Source: Lachnospiraceae bacterium
GTDB lineage: Bacteria; Bacillota; Clostridia; Lachnospirales; Lachnospiraceae
Assembly (NCBI GenBank): GCA_021200995.1
Contig: JAJQFS010000007.1
Coordinates: 1 to 60,322, forward strand
Reading direction: 5' to 3'
Length of the DNA stretch: 60,322 nt
Shown piece by piece: positions 43,866-53,071 of the stretch. The translations under genes and the position numbers were made by a program. The notes beneath the pieces were generated by a model. The model was not told the origin of the DNA. It saw only the letters and a list, made by a program, of their open reading frames with translations, and ran no database searches. The first letter of the stretch is position 1; each line of letters begins with the position of its first letter.

Positions 43866-46130
43866 GTGCTCTGCCTGGCGGCGGCGTTGGACATCACGTT
43901 CTCAGTCTACGCCTTTTTCAGCTACAGGAGTGAAATGCGGGAGAACGCGTCCACGGAGGCGGTGACTGACGCGGCCCAGGCGGTATCCCTGGTGGATGAA
44001 CGACTGGACAACCTGCTGAACTATTATCTGAACGAGGTGACCAGCACAGAGATTCAGTATGTGCTGGAGAATCAGATTGACTATTCAGAATACAGTCATT
44101 ACCATGCAGCCATGGAGGCGCTCCGCAGTCCCAATCTTTTTGCGGATTATCTGGGCGGCTTTACTTTTGTCAATTTCCGGACGGGCTGGGTGTTGTGCAG
44201 CAAGGGCATGTATCCGCTGGATGAGGTTTTGAATCCGGAGCTTATCTATGAGATCTTTGAATACCGCAATGACTCCGTGGACAAAAATTACTGGTTTTAT
44301 GATGGGGAATCGGAGGCACTGGCGACCGATGACAAAGCCTGGTATCAGACGGTGGAAACAGACGGTTTAAACCTGGTGCTGAAGCTTCCGAACGCCACAT
44401 CCAATGTCTATGCCATGCTGTTAATCAACGTGGATATGGCGGAATGGCAGTCCTGGCTGTCTCAGTGGGTCAGCGAAGGAGAGACCCTGGTGGTTCTCGA
44501 TGGCGAGGGGAATCTGATCTATGCCGCGGATGAGCGGGCAGCGTTATGTGTCTATGATCTGCAGTTGATACAGAATGACACACAGGCCGGTGAGGCGGGG
44601 AGCATCACCGTGGGAAATACCACCTATATGGTGTCCGGGACGGTCTCCGCGGTTTTGAACTGGGAATATTATGTGCTGGTTGACGTCAGTGCGGGCAGCA
44701 CGGGCAGTGAGAATTATCTGATTTTACCGGGCTTAAGCCTGATTTTTCTGACCATCTGCGGACTTGTGGTGACCTCGTCTCTGATTTACCGGCCGGTGGG
44801 AAAGCTGGTGGAGAATATCTCCGGCGGTGATGTGATTGCGGAGAAAAACGAGCTGGAGTTTGTGGCTTCCAGCTTTACGGACTTAAAAAATGACAAGGAA
44901 GCGCTGGAAACCGTTGTGCAGCAGCAGAGCGGCAGAGTGAAGGAGCTTTTCGGCTTCCGCCTGATGCGGGGAGAGATCACCTCGGACGACGAATGGGAGG
45001 AAAGCCTTAAGAGCATGGGCCTGGAAGAGTGGAAATGCTTTGCCACCGCCGTCATTGTCCTTGACCTGCGCACGGAGCAGGAGACGGACAAACTGACAGA
45101 CAATAACGAAGACGCCATCTGTCTGAAAATGGTGGAGGACATGCCGCCGGAACTCGCGGCCATGTCCTGGATTCCGCCTGTGTACAATGCCTGCGCGATT
45201 TTTTGTGTCTTCGCGGGGGAGGACGAAGGAGAGGTCTTAATCAAGGTCAATGATTTCTATCATGATATGAGATCATATGCCCTGGAAACGTTTGGCTTCA
45301 GCATCCTGATGGGCGTCTCCGCTACCCATACGCTGTACCGCCACAGCTACGTGGCTTACAGGGAGAGCATCCATGCCCTGGCTTTTGGCGAGCGCGGCGC
45401 TGGAACTGAGACAACTGCGGAGGATGAGCAGGAAGCGGGGTGCTATTTCTATCTGCCGGAGGTCGCGGGAAAAGGAAAAATGTCCACGGCGCCGTTTGAA
45501 AAGGATATCCGCGCCGCGATCCGCGGCCTGGACAAAGACCAGTGCTACAGAGTGACGGATGACTTTACGCATTATCTGGCTGAGAACGTCCTGTCACAGG
45601 ATGAAACAATCTTAAGCATCATGCAGTACGCAAATGCGATCCTTTCGGAAGCGGTGGAAACCAGGGTTAACATTGGTGAAATCTATCCGGAGGGTCTGCG
45701 AAAGGTCTTCGGTGAGCTGATCGAAGCGCCTGAGTCAAACAGGGTACGCCGTTACCTGAAGTGGAAGGTCATCGATCCGGTGATCACTGCCCGTCTGAAG
45801 CTGATGGAAGACGATTCTTATAATATGATGGAAAAAATCAAGGGCATGATCCGCGAGCAGAACGGCAATATCACCATCACGGAGTGCGCGGACGCGCTGG
45901 GCGTCAGTCCCACCTATATTTGGAAGATCTTAAAGATGGAGGACGGCAAAAGTTTCAGCGATTATGTAGAGGAGTACAGGCTGGATGAGGCCAAACGCCT
46001 GCTTTCCCAGACCAATCTGACGGTCGCGGAAATCGCGACGAGACTTGGTTATAATAACGCACAGAACTTTATCCGCTTTTTCAGCAAAATGACAGGCGTG
46101 ACGCCCGGAAAATTCCGCAAACTCTATTGA
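43866..46130 (+). CDS. Membrane-bound AraC-family sensor-regulator
   Basis: About 754 residues from the GTG at 43866, but the protein-like frame extends upstream to 43815 (KKRKKGKYSYRSVVAICVLC) without a start codon. The ATG at 43805 would connect to it if one A were removed from the A7 run at 43823-43829, so a frameshift near the start is likely. Order of parts: a membrane helix, an extracellular sensor of about 270 residues, a second helix (LSLIFLTICGLVVTSSLIY), a linker and a C-terminal double helix-turn-helix of AraC type (NITITECADALGVSPTYIWK, NLTVAEIATRLGYNNAQNFI). Such one-protein sensors control oligosaccharide uptake operons in Clostridia and Paenibacillus; the ABC transporter and lyase genes follow. 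Confidence 0.85.
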   Translation: MLCLAAALDITFSVYAFFSYRSEMRENASTEAVTDAAQAVSLVDERLDNLLNYYLNEVTSTEIQYVLENQIDYSEYSHYHAAMEALRSPNLFADYLGGFTFVNFRTGWVLCSKGMYPLDEVLNPELIYEIFEYRNDSVDKNYWFYDGESEALATDDKAWYQTVETDGLNLVLKLPNATSNVYAMLLINVDMAEWQSWLSQWVSEGETLVVLDGEGNLIYAADERAALCVYDLQLIQNDTQAGEAGSITVGNTTYMVSGTVSAVLNWEYYVLVDVSAGSTGSENYLILPGLSLIFLTICGLVVTSSLIYRPVGKLVENISGGDVIAEKNELEFVASSFTDLKNDKEALETVVQQQSGRVKELFGFRLMRGEITSDDEWEESLKSMGLEEWKCFATAVIVLDLRTEQETDKLTDNNEDAICLKMVEDMPPELAAMSWIPPVYNACAIFCVFAGEDEGEVLIKVNDFYHDMRSYALETFGFSILMGVSATHTLYRHSYVAYRESIHALAFGERGAGTETTAEDEQEAGCYFYLPEVAGKGKMSTAPFEKDIRAAIRGLDKDQCYRVTDDFTHYLAENVLSQDETILSIMQYANAILSEAVETRVNIGEIYPEGLRKVFGELIEAPESNRVRRYLKWKVIDPVITARLKLMEDDSYNMMEKIKGMIREQNGNITITECADALGVSPTYIWKILKMEDGKSFSDYVEEYRLDEAKRLLSQTNLTVAEIATRLGYNNAQNFIRFFSKMTGVTPGKFRKLY

Positions 46131-46195
46131 CATTGCCCAGATTTTGTCCTATAATTCTCTTAATTTCTATAAAATGTGATAAAGGTGAGCAGAGA

Positions 46196-46240
46196 CCCTT
46201 TCCTTCTCGGAAAGAAAGCCGGGAAGGAAAGGGCCTTTTG
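46196..46240 (+). terminator. Strong hairpin after the AraC-type gene
   Basis: CCCTTTCCTTCTCGG and CCGGGAAGGAAAGGG pair over 15 bases around AAAGAAAG, followed by CCTTTT. The remaining spacer to 46440 presumably holds the transporter promoter; I could not settle its boxes and see no further gene in 46131-46439. Confidence 0.75.
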
Positions 46241-46439
46241 AGTGAAAAATATCCTGCCTGCATCCCGTGTCCTGTGATACAGGCCCTGAACGCAGAAATA
46301 CATCAAAAATGCACAAAAATTTCAGATAAACTTTAAAAATGATGAGATGATTATATACTTTATTTCGGAACATGTAGTAAAATTGTACCATAAATAAGCT
46401 GCGGCAGCAGCGAAAATTCGTGAGAAAGGCGGTTTTCCT

Positions 46440-47420
46440 ATGGCGAAAGAAAAGAAACCAAAAATCAAAAACGGAATGATGCAGATGCCGGATGGCCGGA
46501 TGATGCGTGTTCAGAAGATGAGCACCCCTGCTTACATGAAGCAGCACATCTGGCTTTATCTCCTGCTTCTTCCCGGCGCGATCTATTTCATCATGTTCCG
46601 CTACATTCCGATGGGCGGCCTGGTCATCGCGTTCAAGGACTACAGCCCCTTCAAGGGTATCTGGGGCAGCCCCTGGGTCGGCCTGTATCAGTTCCAGAAG
46701 TTCTTTACAAACGGCGACTTCGGAATGCTGTTGACCAACACGCTGGGCATCAGCCTGTTGCAGCTGGTTCTGTATTTCCCGATGCCCATTATTCTGTCCC
46801 TCTTTTTAAATGAGGTACGGCACAGTGGATATAAGAGAGTGGTGCAGACACTTGTTTACATCCCCCACTTCGTATCCTGGGTTATCGTGGCATCCCTGAC
46901 CTTCCAGCTGTTCAACTCTACTGATGGTATTATCAACCTGGTGTTCAAGCAGATGACAGGGCACACCTTCAACATTCTGTCCAACTCCAAGACCTTCTGG
47001 GGGCTGATTGTAGGACAGGATATTTGGCGTGAGACCGGCTACGGCACCATCGTCTTCCTGGCAGCTCTTTCAGGCGCGGATCAGGAGCAGTATGAGGCGG
47101 CCAGAGTGGACGGCGCGGGTCGCTGGAGCCTGATGTGGCATATTACGCTTCCCGCCATCCGCAGCACCATCATCATGATGCTGATTATGCGTGTCGGCAG
47201 CGTCTTAAGCACAGGCTATGAGCAGATCTTCCTGATGAGAAACGACTTAAACATTTCCAGAGCTGAGACCTTTGATACATATACATACACCAAAGGTATT
47301 ACGCAGGGCATGTACTCCTACTCCTCGGCTGTGGGCATGTTCAAGTCCATCGTGGGTATGATCATGGTTATGTCCGCTGACCGTATTGCCAAGGCATGCG
47401 GCGAGAGCGGTCTGTATTAA
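46440..47420 (+). CDS. Carbohydrate ABC transporter permease, LplB/YtcQ-partner type
   Basis: 326 residues with six membrane helices. The cytoplasmic EAA loop reads EAARVDGAGRWSLMWHITLP, where the ATPase docks. It resembles LplB-type permeases that import plant-wall oligosaccharides. GAGAAAGGCGG lies before the ATG. The next permease begins 15 bases after its stop. No ATPase is encoded nearby, so a shared MsmX-type ATPase elsewhere is expected. Confidence 0.92.
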   Translation: MAKEKKPKIKNGMMQMPDGRMMRVQKMSTPAYMKQHIWLYLLLLPGAIYFIMFRYIPMGGLVIAFKDYSPFKGIWGSPWVGLYQFQKFFTNGDFGMLLTNTLGISLLQLVLYFPMPIILSLFLNEVRHSGYKRVVQTLVYIPHFVSWVIVASLTFQLFNSTDGIINLVFKQMTGHTFNILSNSKTFWGLIVGQDIWRETGYGTIVFLAALSGADQEQYEAARVDGAGRWSLMWHITLPAIRSTIIMMLIMRVGSVLSTGYEQIFLMRNDLNISRAETFDTYTYTKGITQGMYSYSSAVGMFKSIVGMIMVMSADRIAKACGESGLY

Positions 47421-47434
47421 GGGAGGAGGCAGCA

Positions 47435-48337
47435 ATGGCTAAGAAGAATAAAGCGAGATCAAGTACATTGGGCGTCAGTAAATTCGGCGTTGCGGATGTC
47501 ATTATTTATGTGGTTCTGGGCCTGATCGGTCTGTGCATGGTGCTTCCCTTCCTGTATGTGTTTGCCGGTTCCTTCGCGACAGAAAAGGAGTTGACAGAGA
47601 GAGCGTTCTTCATTATTCCGAGAGTGTGGTCCCTGAATGCGTATAAATACGCCATTCGGACAGCAAATATTTTAAGAGGACTGCGTAACTCCATCGCCCT
47701 GACGCTTCTGGGCACGGTGACCTGTATGGCGTTTTCCCTGACCTTTGCGTATCCTCTGTCCAAGCAGCACTTCAGAGGACGCAACTGGATCATGAACCTG
47801 GTCATTTTCACCATGTTGTTTTCCGGCGGCCTGATTCCTACTTACCTGGTGGTGAGCGCTTACGGATTAAGAGATTCATGGTGGGCACTGATTTTGATCG
47901 GTGCGATTAGCCCGTTCAACATGGTTATTATCAAAAACTTCTTCCAGGGTCTCCCTGTGGAGCTGGATGAGGCGTCCTACATGGACGGCGCCAATGACTT
48001 TCAGATTTTCTGGAAGATCGCCCTACCGCTTTCAAAGCCGGTGATTGCCTCCATTTCCCTGTTCTATGGCGTCGGCTTCTGGAATGACTACTTCAACGCG
48101 ATGATTTATCTGGACAGCGCGGAGAAGTATCCGATCCAGATCCAGCTGCGCGCGATTATCCTGCAGAGTTCCACGATCGCGGACACCGTGACAGAGTATG
48201 ATATCAATGGTACGCCTCCGGATAAGGCTGTTAAGATGGCATGTACTGTCATCGCTACTGTGCCGATCCTGATCGTTTACCCATTCGTGCAGAAGTACTT
48301 CACACAGGGCGTGATGGTAGGCGCGGTCAAGGGTTGA
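47435..48337 (+). CDS. Carbohydrate ABC transporter permease, YtcP type
   Basis: About 300 residues from the ATG at 47435, which has GGGAGGAGG upstream; a frame extending back to 47396 would overlap the previous gene. Six helices with EAA loop DEASYMDGANDFQIFWKIAL. It is the second half of the membrane channel with the LplB-like protein. Its final FVQKYFTQGVMVGAVKG is the conserved C-terminus of this family. Confidence 0.93.
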   Translation: MAKKNKARSSTLGVSKFGVADVIIYVVLGLIGLCMVLPFLYVFAGSFATEKELTERAFFIIPRVWSLNAYKYAIRTANILRGLRNSIALTLLGTVTCMAFSLTFAYPLSKQHFRGRNWIMNLVIFTMLFSGGLIPTYLVVSAYGLRDSWWALILIGAISPFNMVIIKNFFQGLPVELDEASYMDGANDFQIFWKIALPLSKPVIASISLFYGVGFWNDYFNAMIYLDSAEKYPIQIQLRAIILQSSTIADTVTEYDINGTPPDKAVKMACTVIATVPILIVYPFVQKYFTQGVMVGAVKG

Positions 48338-48359
48338 TTTCTAGCTCTTCACATGAAAA

Positions 48360-48431
48360 ACACTGTTTTCGTACAGTGTGCTGAACTGAAAAGAATATTC
48401 AGGAGGGTTTCCTTTTCGGGATCCTCCTGAA
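48360..48431 (+). promoter_or_regulatory. Two intercistronic hairpins before the binding-protein gene
   Basis: ACACTG/CAGTGT at 48360-48379 and TTCAGGAGG/CCTCCTGAA at 48398-48431. Their place between permease and binding-protein genes suggests mRNA protection or partial termination to raise binding-protein yield. The second hairpin also hides a spare AGGAGG; the real one, AAAGGAGG, is at about 48461. Confidence 0.55.
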
Positions 48432-48471
48432 AGTTCTTATATATTTTTATAACATAAAGGAGGAAAATTTT

Positions 48472-50121
48472 ATGTTTTTAAAGTCCATTACCCGTAGAGA
48501 CTTTATGAAGGGTATGATGGTAGGCGGCGTCGCTGCGGCTTCCGCCGGCGTGCTGACAGCCTGCGGATCCAGCTCTTCCAGCAGCAGCTCTGAATCCAGC
48601 AGTTCTGAATCCAGCAGCTCCGAGGAGAGTTCCAGCTCTGAAGCAACGGAGACGACGGTAGAGCGTCAGACCATTACCTGGTCTGTTATCGATGGAAACG
48701 CCGGCAACAACAACGTAGGTGATTACGCGGAAGAGATTATGCAGACGATTGAAGACTATGTAGGCCATGATCTCGAACTGACCTGGGTGGCAAACGATGC
48801 CCTGACTGAGAAAAACTCCCTGTACATGGCAACTCCCAAGACCATGCCCATGATCATGTCCTGGTCCGGCACTGTGACCGGTGACGTGGTATCCGCTGCA
48901 CAGAATGGTGCGTTTGTTGACTTGAATGACTATGTATGGGATTCAGAAAAGTATCCGAACCTTTCTCAGATGTCCAAGGACGTTGCATCCAACCTGGAAG
49001 TGAACGGATCTTTGATCGCTGTTCCGCGTTCCCGTGTTCTGGGTCGGTTCGGACTGTCCTATCGTCAGGACTGGGCTGAGAAGCTTGGTGTGGAGCTTCC
49101 CGGTGAAACTGCTGAAGCGACTCCGGATGATGTTTATGATCTGTTGTATGCATTCACCTATGGTGATCCGGACGGTGATGGCTCCGATGATACCTACGGC
49201 ATGGAGATGATCGGTGACTACACAGGCTCCTTTGATATTATCCAGACCTGGTTCGGCTGCGGCAACGGCTGGGCAGAGGTAGACGGACAGCTGGTTCCTG
49301 TCTGGATGCAGGATGAGTATTTTGAAGCTGTTGAGTATCTGAAGAAACTCAATGATGATGGTGTAATCGTACCAGGCTGGTATGAGAGACAGTCTGACAG
49401 TTGGGAGAACGCCTGCAAGACTGGTGAGGCTGGTGTCTTTATCGACACAATGGACGGCGGCAAGAGAATCTGGCAGTATTTTGAGGCCGGTGAAACACGG
49501 ACTCCTTCCGTAATCGATGACAGTGTAGCCGCCACCATGACTTTGTATGGCGCAGTCAACGGTCACACTCTTGCGACCGCGGGTTACAATGGATACTTTA
49601 CTCTGTCTGCGACTACGTGTGATACCGAAGAGAAGATTGAGGCATGCCTGACAGTACTGGACAAGCTGAATGATCCTGATATGCTGATCCTGACCCAGTA
49701 TGGTCTGGAAGGCATCAACTGGGAGTACAATGATGCCGGAGAGCTCGTGGATCTGGATACAGAGGACAGCGCTCTGGGTGGCAACTACACCGGGCTGAAT
49801 CAGTTGCTCTGCTATCTGCCCTCTACGGAGGCGACTACTGTCGATGTAGAGACAGATAAATACTCCGCTGCACAGACTGAGGCTTATAACCGGAACCTGG
49901 ATTACGCGGTTGTAAACCCGGCCCTGTCTTATACAGTAAATTCCAGTGCTTATTCTGAGAACGGCGCGACTCTGGACTCTGAGGCTACTACTCTGAGAAC
50001 TCAGTATATCTGCGGTGAGCTTACTCTGGATGAGTTCAAGTCCAGCCTGGACAACCTGCTGACCAAGGGCTATCAGGATATTATTGATGAGGTGAATGAT
50101 CAGTATCTTGCCAACCAGTAA
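48472..50121 (+). CDS. Extracellular solute-binding lipoprotein for the sugar ABC transporter
   Basis: 549 residues. The signal region SITRRDFMKGMMVGGVAAAS ends in lipobox LTAC with the lipidated Cys at 31. It contains a twin-arginine pattern TRRDFMK. A serine/glutamate tract of about 25 residues tethers the mature protein. The rest is a family 1-type binding protein of the long LplA/YtcQ kind (TWVANDALTEKNSLYMATPK; AVPRSRVLGRFGLSYRQDWA). It captures oligosaccharides for the two permeases. Codon use is less GC-rich than in the neighbours, as in highly expressed genes. A strong terminator follows. Confidence 0.92.
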   Translation: MFLKSITRRDFMKGMMVGGVAAASAGVLTACGSSSSSSSSESSSSESSSSEESSSSEATETTVERQTITWSVIDGNAGNNNVGDYAEEIMQTIEDYVGHDLELTWVANDALTEKNSLYMATPKTMPMIMSWSGTVTGDVVSAAQNGAFVDLNDYVWDSEKYPNLSQMSKDVASNLEVNGSLIAVPRSRVLGRFGLSYRQDWAEKLGVELPGETAEATPDDVYDLLYAFTYGDPDGDGSDDTYGMEMIGDYTGSFDIIQTWFGCGNGWAEVDGQLVPVWMQDEYFEAVEYLKKLNDDGVIVPGWYERQSDSWENACKTGEAGVFIDTMDGGKRIWQYFEAGETRTPSVIDDSVAATMTLYGAVNGHTLATAGYNGYFTLSATTCDTEEKIEACLTVLDKLNDPDMLILTQYGLEGINWEYNDAGELVDLDTEDSALGGNYTGLNQLLCYLPSTEATTVDVETDKYSAAQTEAYNRNLDYAVVNPALSYTVNSSAYSENGATLDSEATTLRTQYICGELTLDEFKSSLDNLLTKGYQDIIDEVNDQYLANQ

Positions 50122-50185
50122 GGCGGTTCTGAAATCTGAGTTGTTATACTTCAGATGAAAACTGCATGAACTGAACAAAAGAGGA

Positions 50186-50234
50186 AACCCCGCCGGAGTC
50201 ATTTTTAGGATGGCTCTGGCGGGGGATTTTTTTT
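50186..50234 (+). terminator. Terminator after the binding-protein gene
   Basis: CCCCGCCGGAGTCAT and ATGGCTCTGGCGGGG pair with one G-U, followed by eight T. It separates the transporter operon from the lyase gene, which must have its own promoter or rely on readthrough. Confidence 0.9.
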
Positions 50235-50379
50235 AGGGTATTTCATCGGCATGGCATGAAATGATTATCCCTGTGATGTCGGAAAAGATTTACAAATCCG
50301 GAAAGGAATTCTATAATAATCGCAGCCTGAGACCGATGCGGGAATTTCCGAAATGTGACAGCCTCAGAAGAGGAGCGGT

Positions 50380-52926
50380 ATGAAGAATCAGATACAGTTA
50401 AATATAACAGAAGTTGGGGAAGAGTTTGTCAAACTTGCCTGGGATGATGTCGCTGGGCAGGTTATCTATTGTGTATACTGGGCGGATCGCTACAGCCCGC
50501 AGATGGAGTATAAATGCGTGGCTGAGACAGGGGAAAGCAGCTATACGCTGTGCAGGTCCACGCATATTCCGCATTATCTGTATGTGGAGGTGATTGCTGC
50601 GGGTGAGGTGATTGCGAAAAGCGAAATTGTGAAAACGCCGGTGGGGCGCGTGCTGCATGAACAGCTGGAAAAGTTAAACCGTGGTCTGATCGCCGTGAAG
50701 GTGAAAGAGGGCGTTTTCCTCTCCTGGAGGTTGATGCTGGATGAGGTAACGGGCTATGCGAAGACCGGCATGAGCGGGACGAACTTTATTGTATACAAAA
50801 ATGGGGAGAAGCTGGCTGAAGTGACGGACAGCACCAATTATCTGGACAGGGAAGGAACGACGGACGATGAATACACGGTGGAGTCTGTAGCGGCCTGCAA
50901 TATTGCAACGTCTGAGGTTGAAAAACAGCTGGGCGATCCGGCGGAATCTGTTTCGAGGGATGGCTGTCTGTGTGAAGAGGGTGGTATGGCTGTCTGCGAT
51001 CCTGCACGCTGCTGTGAGCCGGTCAGACCCTGGAACAATGATGGCTCTTATACGGAAATCCCATTGCAGAAACCCGAGGGTGGCATCACCCCTGCTGGTC
51101 AGATCTATACCTACAGCGCCAACGATATGAGTGTGGGTGATGTGGACGGCGACGGGGAGTATGAGTTCTTTGTCAAGTGGGATCCTTCCAATTCTCACGA
51201 TGTCTCTCACCGCGGATATACCGGCCATTGTCTGATTGACTGCTATAAGCTTGACGGCAGGCTGCTCTGGCGACTGGATATGGGGGACAATATCCGGGCC
51301 GGCGCGCACTATACACAGTTTATCGTCTATGATTTCGACGGGGACGGTAAGGCCGAAATGTCGGTCAAAACCGCGCCGGGCACCCGCATGACAGTTTTCA
51401 ACGAGGACTTAAGTGTCAGGAGCTGTCGATATATCACCCTTCCGGAAGCGGATATTTTAAAGGGCGTGACCAATCAGGATAACTATGTCTGCAGCGCGGA
51501 CGATTATTATCAGCATCTGGCGGGCCTGTTTGCGCGCTGGCAGGAGCATCCTCAGGTGAAAAGCGGACAGTGGCCTTCCACGGTGGAGGAATGCATTGGC
51601 CTGACACCAAAATACACCTACCCTCTGAGCGAGGAGGATGCCCATGAGCTGACCGATTATTTCATGGATGTATACGCGCCATCCCTAAGTGATAAAAATA
51701 AGCTCCGCGAGTTTGAGGGCTTCATCTATGAGGGGCCTGAGTACTTGACCATGTTTGCGGGGGATGGGTCGGAGATAGAGACCATTCCCTTCCCGCACCC
51801 GAGAGACGACGATGGTCTGTTGTGGGGAGATTACGCCTTCCCCAGAATCGAGCCCTACAACCGCGTGGATCGTTTCCTTTCCGGCGTGGCCTACCTGGAT
51901 GGGGAACGCCCATATCTGATTATCTGCAGAGGCTATTATACCAGAACGACGATTGTGGCCTATGATTTCTTTGAGAGAAAGCACCGGGTGAAGTTTGACA
52001 TCGACAGCGGCTATATTCCGATGGACAATCCTTTCCATTTCTGGACCAATCATAAGGATGGGACGGATCCGGTTTACGGCTGTATCGCGGGACAGGGAGA
52101 CCATTCTCTCGCCACCGCCGATGTGGACGGAGACGGCTGTCAGGAGATCATTTACGGTGCGGCGGTAATCGACCATGACGGCAGCGTATTGTATTCAGCG
52201 AAGGATTATCTGCCGGATGGTCGCTATGTGAAGCTGGGACACGGGGATTCCATGCATGTAGCGGTAATCGACCCGGATCGTCCGGGCTATCAGATTTTCA
52301 ATGTCTTCGAGGAGGGAAAGGACGCGCCTTACGGCTGGGCGCTTCGGGATGCTGAGACAGGAAAAGCCTTCTTCGGTGAATACGCGGAGAAGGATCTGGG
52401 TCGCTGTATGATCGGGGATGTCAGTCCTTCTGTGCGCGGTCTCTCTGTCTGGGTGGACGATGTTTACGACTGCAAAGGGAATAAACTGCCTGACCAGCCT
52501 TTGAGCACCAACGCCAATATCCGCTGGGCAGCCGACCTTACCACCCAGGTCATCGATGGCGCCGACTACCTGAACGGGGAGCATGTAGGTGTCATCAACG
52601 ATAACACCCATGGCGTTATGCTGCGCCCCGAAGGAACACTGACCAACAACACCACAAAGGGCAATCCCTGCCTCATCGCGGATATTTTCGGCGATTTTAG
52701 GGAAGAATTATTGCTGCGCACCGCCGACAGCAACGCCATTCGCATCTACACAAACACTGAGGTGACGCATCACAAGCTCTTCACCCTGATGCACGACACC
52801 ATGTACCGCACCGGCATCGCCTGGCAGAACAATTGCTACAACCAGCCCTGCTATACAAAATTCTACTACGCTAGCGATATGGACTTTTCGCAGGTATTGC
52901 CGTGGCTGGAGGAGGAAACAGTTTAG
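50380..52926 (+). CDS. Rhamnogalacturonan lyase, polysaccharide lyase family 11 type
   Basis: 848 residues. Residues 1-190 look like two fibronectin-III-like modules. The rest matches YesW/YesX-type PL11 lyases: DVDGDGEYEFFVKWDPSNSH, IRAGAHYTQFIVYDFDGDGK, DVDGDGCQEIIYGAAVI and HGDSMHVAVIDPDRPG, an eight-bladed propeller with repeated DxDGDG calcium loops. It cleaves the rhamnose-galacturonate backbone of pectin RG-I by beta-elimination. No signal peptide is visible (MKNQIQLNITEVGEEFVKLA), so it should act in the cytoplasm on imported oligosaccharides. Ribosome site AGAGGAGCG. Stop TAG. Confidence 0.9.
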   Translation: MKNQIQLNITEVGEEFVKLAWDDVAGQVIYCVYWADRYSPQMEYKCVAETGESSYTLCRSTHIPHYLYVEVIAAGEVIAKSEIVKTPVGRVLHEQLEKLNRGLIAVKVKEGVFLSWRLMLDEVTGYAKTGMSGTNFIVYKNGEKLAEVTDSTNYLDREGTTDDEYTVESVAACNIATSEVEKQLGDPAESVSRDGCLCEEGGMAVCDPARCCEPVRPWNNDGSYTEIPLQKPEGGITPAGQIYTYSANDMSVGDVDGDGEYEFFVKWDPSNSHDVSHRGYTGHCLIDCYKLDGRLLWRLDMGDNIRAGAHYTQFIVYDFDGDGKAEMSVKTAPGTRMTVFNEDLSVRSCRYITLPEADILKGVTNQDNYVCSADDYYQHLAGLFARWQEHPQVKSGQWPSTVEECIGLTPKYTYPLSEEDAHELTDYFMDVYAPSLSDKNKLREFEGFIYEGPEYLTMFAGDGSEIETIPFPHPRDDDGLLWGDYAFPRIEPYNRVDRFLSGVAYLDGERPYLIICRGYYTRTTIVAYDFFERKHRVKFDIDSGYIPMDNPFHFWTNHKDGTDPVYGCIAGQGDHSLATADVDGDGCQEIIYGAAVIDHDGSVLYSAKDYLPDGRYVKLGHGDSMHVAVIDPDRPGYQIFNVFEEGKDAPYGWALRDAETGKAFFGEYAEKDLGRCMIGDVSPSVRGLSVWVDDVYDCKGNKLPDQPLSTNANIRWAADLTTQVIDGADYLNGEHVGVINDNTHGVMLRPEGTLTNNTTKGNPCLIADIFGDFREELLLRTADSNAIRIYTNTEVTHHKLFTLMHDTMYRTGIAWQNNCYNQPCYTKFYYASDMDFSQVLPWLEEETV

Positions 52927-52956
52927 AATCTCTTAATAAAATCTTCACAAAAATTA

Positions 52957-52997
52957 TTAGCACTCACTCTTGACGAGTGCTAATAACTGTGCTATAA
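52957..52997 (+). promoter_or_regulatory. CIRCE operator and promoter of hsp20
   Basis: TTAGCACTC-N9-GAGTGCTAA at 52957-52983 is a perfect CIRCE element, the HrcA binding site. It overlaps a promoter TTGACG (52969-52974), 17 bases, TATAAC (52992-52997). HrcA would therefore block RNA polymerase directly. Confidence 0.95.
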
Positions 52998-53071
52998 CAT
53001 ATACATCAAACAAAACAACACCCCGAGAACAAAAATTTCGTTCTCGGTTTTCATGAAAGGAGAGATGCATT

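Noticed and set aside
48943-50202. Long open frame antisense to the sugar-binding protein gene
   Set aside because: It has no ribosome site or recognisable family and mirrors the codon bias of the well-supported gene on the plus strand.
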